Source: Gammaproteobacteria bacterium
Lineage (GTDB): Bacteria; Pseudomonadota; Gammaproteobacteria; Methylococcales; Methylomonadaceae
Direction of reading: 5' to 3'
Length of the DNA stretch: 5,895 nucleotides
Assembly (NCBI GenBank): GCA_024276805.1
Contig: JAJRWJ010000445.1
Coordinates: forward strand, 1 to 5,895
The notes beneath the pieces are model-generated. The model saw nothing but the letters and a program-made list of their open reading frames with translations, was not told the DNA's origin and did no database searches. Position 1 is the first letter of the stretch. Each line of letters opens with the position of its first letter. This document shows, piece by piece, positions 5,666 through 5,895 of this stretch. The translations under genes were made by a program, and so were the position numbers.

Positions 5666-5895
5666 TTAAACCTTGAAAAAAACCTTCACTCTGGCAATCC
5701 TGTCCACTTCCTGTTCTATCACTGCGCATTTTCTTTTGATCTGTTCGATATCCTGCTGATTCGTGATGATCGCCTGCGGCATGATCACATCCAGTTCCAC
5801 AGCCCCATCCAGGTAATGAATATTGACATCCTCGATGCAGCGGCTCAGCTTGCCCAGATAATGCTCTATGAAAGTCATCACCTCCTCCCTGGACA
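5666..5895 (-). CDS. Probable C-terminal part of a cation diffusion facilitator (CDF) transporter, cut by the window edge
   Basis: The frame ends with TAA at 5666-5668 and runs open, with no stop, to the right edge; the residues read SREEVMTFIEHYLGKL and onward. The visible part, about 76 residues, has an alpha-beta-beta-alpha-beta pattern: a helix, a strand (CIEDVNIHYL), a turn, a strand (GAVELDVIMP), a long helix (about QDIEQIKRKCAVIEQEVDRI) and a last strand (VKVFF). This resembles the cytoplasmic dimerisation domain of CDF metal transporters, where the HxL and helix-strand arrangement is similar, but the match is by eye and moderate. No membrane segment is within view. Alternatively it is a complete 70-residue protein starting at ATG 5878, because GGGAGGAGG (5889-5881) could be a Shine-Dalgarno. 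I prefer the partial reading since SREEV continues the first helix naturally. It lies 3 bp before argJ, so the two are probably co-transcribed. Confidence 0.6.
   Translation of the reverse strand, partial: SREEVMTFIEHYLGKLSRCIEDVNIHYLDGAVELDVIMPQAIITNQQDIEQIKRKCAVIEQEVDRIARVKVFFKV

Overview
The window is ordinary housekeeping and type IV pilus chromosome from a proteobacterium, most likely a gammaproteobacterium. This rests on the presence of a pilC-pilD-coaE-zapD-yacG cluster and of a MutT protein carrying a ThiE/TenI-like C-terminal domain; the finer lineage cannot be read from sequence alone. All recognisable genes are intact except the two at the window edges. I see no insertion sequence, CRISPR array, phage gene, tRNA or rRNA, and no convincing undescribed system.

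Layout, plus strand: the C-terminal end of pilC (1-378); a 362-bp gene-free gap (379-740) with a candidate promoter; pilD (741-1613), the prepilin peptidase/methylase; coaE (1627-2229), dephospho-CoA kinase, 13 bp after pilD; a clear intrinsic terminator (2231-2258); a leader of about 240 bp with inverted repeats; zapD (from about 2498 to 3268), an FtsZ-bundling factor; and yacG (3268-3462), a zinc-binding gyrase inhibitor whose ATG overlaps the zapD stop by one base. Minus strand, converging on yacG: a CDS entering from the right edge (5666-5895), probably the C-terminal domain of a cation diffusion facilitator; argJ (4451-5662), starting 3 bp after it; and a mutT-thiE/tenI fusion (3496-4422), starting 28 bp after argJ. 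The two transcription units meet tail to tail with 33 bp between stop codons.

Functionally, PilC and PilD belong to pilus assembly: PilC is the inner-membrane platform and PilD cleaves and N-methylates prepilins. CoaE finishes coenzyme A synthesis. ZapD and YacG act on FtsZ ring bundling and DNA gyrase. ArgJ performs acetyl transfer in the cyclic arginine pathway, and the MutT domain cleans the nucleotide pool. The terminator after coaE suggests pilD-coaE and zapD-yacG are at least partly separate transcription units. The points most worth a second look are the degenerate ThiE-like domain fused to MutT, the terminator whose 5' arm can also pair with a downstream repeat, the structured zapD leader, the promoter-bearing pilC-pilD gap, and the ambiguous start of the right-edge gene.
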